Shown here piece by piece: positions 61,380-64,000 of a DNA stretch of 64,000 nucleotides. Each line of letters begins with the position of its first letter. Position 1 is the first letter of the stretch. A model generated the notes under the pieces. The model worked only from the letters and a program-made list of their open reading frames with translations, was not told the DNA's origin and did not search any database. Where the stretch lies: assembly GCA_965211775.1 (NCBI GenBank), contig OZ242974.1:992001-1056000 (forward strand), given 5' to 3'. Both the position numbers and the translations under genes were made by a program. Origin of the DNA: Thiodiazotropha sp040506975. Lineage in GTDB: Bacteria > Pseudomonadota > Gammaproteobacteria > Chromatiales > Chromatiaceae.

Positions 61380-62829
61380 TTGCAACAAGGGTGCGATTGA
61401 TCAACTCAAGCTGCCTCAGCAGGGGTTGTATCTTCAATTGAAAGTCTTCACGATATTTTTTTGCGATAGGCTTGGCTGCAGGGAGCTTCACCGTCAAAGG
61501 ATTCCTGTGCACGCCATTGAGGCGGAATTCATAGTGTAGGTGCGGGCCTGTTGCGAGCCCGGTACTGCCCACATATCCGATGGTCTGTCCCTGCTTGACC
61601 TTGCTTCCTTTCCTGGCTTTCTTGTTGTAGCGGGAAAGATGTGCGTACAGGGTAGTGTATGTCTGCCCATGCTTTATGATGACGGTCTTCCCGTAGCCGC
61701 CTTTCTTGCCTCGGTGAATGATCTTTCCATCACCGGCGGCTTTCACCGGCGTACCGGTTTTCGCCGCATAGTCGACCCCCCGATGGGGGCGCTTTTTACC
61801 CAGTACAGGGTGGTATCGTTCCCGGGTAAAGCGCGATGAAATACGCCTGAAATCGACCGGAGCCCGAAGAAAGGCCTTGCGCATACTGCGGCCATCAGGA
61901 CTGTAGTAATCAGATCGACCTGTATCGTCTGTATACAGCAGGGCTCGGTAGGAGCGTCCCCGATTGACGAATTCCGCGGCCAGAATGGGACCGTCGCGTA
62001 GTTTCTCCCCGTCAAGATAGTCTTCCTCAAAGATGACCGTGAACCGATCGCCGCTGCGGATCTCCAGGGCGAAATCAATATCCCAACCAAAGATACCCGC
62101 CATCTGCATGATCAGCTTTTCTGAGAGACCGGCCTCCTTAGCCGCGAGGTAAAAAGAGTTCTCGATGGTGCCGCTGATGTGATTGGTCCTTACTTCCACC
62201 TCTCTGCTCAGTTCGGCTGCCTTAAACCCGTCTTCGACGGCGGTTATCTGGAGACTGTCGATCTTGCTCTGCTCGAGACGCAGACCGAGAAAATTCTGTT
62301 CCCCGTCCAGCTCCACGTGCAGGATCTCTCCGGGGCGAATATCGGTCAGTTTTTTTGCAGTGTCACTGGAGTGGACAATGCGGTGCAGCAGATTGGCGCT
62401 GAGATCATGCTTCTTAAATATGCTGGCCAGGGAGTCGCCATTCTGAATCTCGTAGGTCAGTGTATGGGACTCAGGCGCTGTCTCCTGTACCACTGCTACA
62501 GCCGGGATGTCAGTCTCGATAACCGGCTCGGCCTCGACGGCCACCGCCTGCCTGATGAAGCTGATTGACTGGTCCGGTGAATCGGGAGTGGCGGGCTTTC
62601 TGCTGGATTGGCCGGGTAATTGTAGTGGTAGAATCCTCTTCTGGTCTGTTTTTTCAATCTGTTCAGAGGAAGGGGAGGTGTCATCCACGGTGGTTTGGTG
62701 GGATGACAGGCTGAAGTAGAGGGTTCCTGCGGCAAGGAGAAGGAGTATAACCGCAGCAAACACCAGGCCTCGGCCGAGTAGGCCGCGCGCCGGTTTTCTC
62801 TCCAATGTGTAGGATTTAAAGTCTTGCAT
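61369..62829 (-). CDS. M23 family metallopeptidase with OapA/LysM-like domain
   Basis: A 486-residue protein from the ATG at 62829. One membrane segment (about 20-40) anchors it. A LysM/OapA-like part follows ('YEIQNGDSLASIFKKHDLS'). The C-terminal lysostaphin-type M23 peptidase domain has zinc ligands in 'HRGVDYAAKTGTPV' (HxxxD) and 'GPHLHYEFR' (HxH). It should cut peptidoglycan cross-links in the periplasm, like MepM. It is paired with anmK, and the gene is divergent from tyrS, the standard order in this class. Confidence 0.92.
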   Translation of the reverse strand: MQDFKSYTLERKPARGLLGRGLVFAAVILLLLAAGTLYFSLSSHQTTVDDTSPSSEQIEKTDQKRILPLQLPGQSSRKPATPDSPDQSISFIRQAVAVEAEPVIETDIPAVAVVQETAPESHTLTYEIQNGDSLASIFKKHDLSANLLHRIVHSSDTAKKLTDIRPGEILHVELDGEQNFLGLRLEQSKIDSLQITAVEDGFKAAELSREVEVRTNHISGTIENSFYLAAKEAGLSEKLIMQMAGIFGWDIDFALEIRSGDRFTVIFEEDYLDGEKLRDGPILAAEFVNRGRSYRALLYTDDTGRSDYYSPDGRSMRKAFLRAPVDFRRISSRFTRERYHPVLGKKRPHRGVDYAAKTGTPVKAAGDGKIIHRGKKGGYGKTVIIKHGQTYTTLYAHLSRYNKKARKGSKVKQGQTIGYVGSTGLATGPHLHYEFRLNGVHRNPLTVKLPAAKPIAKKYREDFQLKIQPLLRQLELINRTLVANAQ

Positions 62830-62994
62830 GATTGAATAATACGGCAATATATACTCTGTATCGGCCCCTTGACGATAGAATACAGCGCCTGATCACATAA
62901 TGGATAGTAGCGCATAACACTATACAATGGTTAATTTTATCAGATGCTTCTAGTAGAGTGTGCAGCCATTGTCTTAATTTTAGAGATTTAGTAA

Positions 62995-64000
62995 ATGACC
63001 GATGTCACTGGTTCCCTGGAACTTATTAAACGAGGTACGGAAGAGGTACTGCCTGAAGATCTGTTGATTAAAAAGCTGCAGCGGGGCACACCACTGAAGA
63101 TCAAGGCAGGGTTTGATCCCACGGCCCCTGACCTCCACCTCGGGCACACTGTCCTTATCAATAAACTTCGACAGTTCCAGGAATTGGGGCACGAGGTGAT
63201 CTTTCTGATCGGTGACTTCACCGGCATGATCGGTGATCCCACAGGTAAAAGCGCTACCAGGCCACCACTCACACGGGAAGCGGTGGTGGAGAATGCAAAG
63301 ACCTATGAGCATCAGATCTTCAAAATTCTTGATCCCACCAAGACCACCGTCCTGTTCAACTCTTCCTGGATGGGAGAGATGTCGGCAGTGGATCTGATCC
63401 AGCTGGCGGCAAAGCATACGGTGGCGCGGATGTTGGAGCGGGATGATTTCAATAAGCGCTATACCGGTGGCCAGGCCATCGCTGTGCATGAATTCCTCTA
63501 CCCGTTGATCCAGGGCTACGATTCCGTGGTGTTGAAGGCCGATGTGGAACTGGGAGGCACGGATCAGAAGTTCAACCTCCTGGTGGGGCGTCAACTGCAG
63601 GAGGCCTATCAGCAGGAGCCGCAAGTAGTGATCACCCTGCCAATCCTTGAGGGGTTGGATGGGGTGCAGAAGATGTCAAAGTCCCTCAACAACTATATAG
63701 GCATCACGGATGCCCCCGAGGAGATGTTCGGTAAGGTCATGTCGATCTCAGATGAACTGATGTGGCGCTATTTCGAGTTGTTGAGCTTTCGGCCGATGTC
63801 GGAGATATTAGCGTGGAAAAGAGAGATTGAGCGGGGAGCCAATCCACGGGATGTGAAAATCCGGCTTGCCGAAGAGTTGGTGGAACGCTTTCATTCCAGG
63901 GAGCAGGCGGTTAAGGCCCACGAGGCCTTCGTTGCCCGTTTTCAAAAAGGTCAGTTGCCCGATGAGATGGCCGAGTTCAACTTTACAGCATCCAATGGCG
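62995..64000 (+). CDS. tyrS: Tyrosyl-tRNA synthetase, cut by window end
   Basis: The gene starts at the ATG at 62995 and runs off the window after 335 codons. It is a class I aminoacyl-tRNA synthetase: 'KAGFDPTAPDLHLGHTVL' holds the HIGH-type motif, 'GGTDQKFNLLVGRQLQ' binds tyrosine and 'KMSKSLNNYIG' is the KMSKS loop. The sequence is of the TyrS type common in Pseudomonas and other Gammaproteobacteria rather than the Escherichia coli type. The missing part would be the S4-like domain. Confidence 0.95.
   Translation, partial: MTDVTGSLELIKRGTEEVLPEDLLIKKLQRGTPLKIKAGFDPTAPDLHLGHTVLINKLRQFQELGHEVIFLIGDFTGMIGDPTGKSATRPPLTREAVVENAKTYEHQIFKILDPTKTTVLFNSSWMGEMSAVDLIQLAAKHTVARMLERDDFNKRYTGGQAIAVHEFLYPLIQGYDSVVLKADVELGGTDQKFNLLVGRQLQEAYQQEPQVVITLPILEGLDGVQKMSKSLNNYIGITDAPEEMFGKVMSISDELMWRYFELLSFRPMSEILAWKREIERGANPRDVKIRLAEELVERFHSREQAVKAHEAFVARFQKGQLPDEMAEFNFTASNG

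Noticed and set aside
1..64000. tRNA, rRNA, CRISPR arrays, prophage or toxin-antitoxin modules
   Set aside because: I looked for cloverleaf-like stretches, regularly spaced short repeats, phage structural genes and small paired genes and saw none that I could support.

Overview
The window is a gammaproteobacterial chromosome segment of about 64 kb, dense and mostly housekeeping. The gene orders pdxA-surA-lptD, rlmH-maf-rng-yhdP-nit-tldD-pmbA, rhlB, nudE-cysQ-yrfG, argC-erpA and anmK-M23 peptidase-tyrS are those of Gammaproteobacteria. The moderately high GC content, the c-di-GMP enzymes and the repeat content suggest a marine or sediment Chromatiales or sulfur-oxidiser-like lineage. That last placement is inference. 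No rRNA, tRNA or CRISPR array was seen.

Layout. 1-6.5 kb: the end of a GGDEF-EAL protein, the flavinyltransferase lipoprotein ApbE, BioA, a CDGSH protein, a diguanylate cyclase and an exported tandem thioredoxin-like protein. 6.7-14 kb: exported proteins of unknown function, CysQ/NudE/YrfG, a 15-residue beta-roll repeat protein, a bacterial voltage-gated cation channel with an unusually acidic filter, YkgJ and RhlB. 14-24.7 kb: a co-directional run rlmH, maf, rng, yhdP, nit, tldD, pmbA. 24.7-35.2 kb: pdxA-surA-lptD on the minus strand, then a divergent RND efflux pair whose permease ends inside a 319-bp MITE-like element with TA-flanked inverted ends, then amgK. The usual partner of amgK, murU, is absent.

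35.5-50 kb is the accessory centre. Three nearly identical IS1595-family elements bracket a propionate catabolism region: porin, prpE, a GntR regulator, prpB, prpC, acnD, a DUF559 nuclease gene set among GC-rich palindromes, and prpF. Paired TGTCGACA operators precede both prpE and the regulator gene. One IS copy separates the regulator from prpBC-acnD-prpF. Together these genes encode the 2-methylcitrate cycle in its AcnD/PrpF form, with no prpD.

50-64 kb: argC, a DUF6776-like protein, bactofilin and erpA. An apparent insertion follows (OmpA-like lipoprotein, two tandem IS1380-family elements with the first truncated, and sdhB-sdhA-sdhC of the single-subunit diheme anchor type). The ancestral order then resumes with anmK, an M23 peptidase and tyrS (cut by the window end). 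The sdhA gene carries an in-frame TAG in front of 34 still-intact codons that look like the conserved C-terminal tail of the protein. This is the most striking single anomaly in the window.
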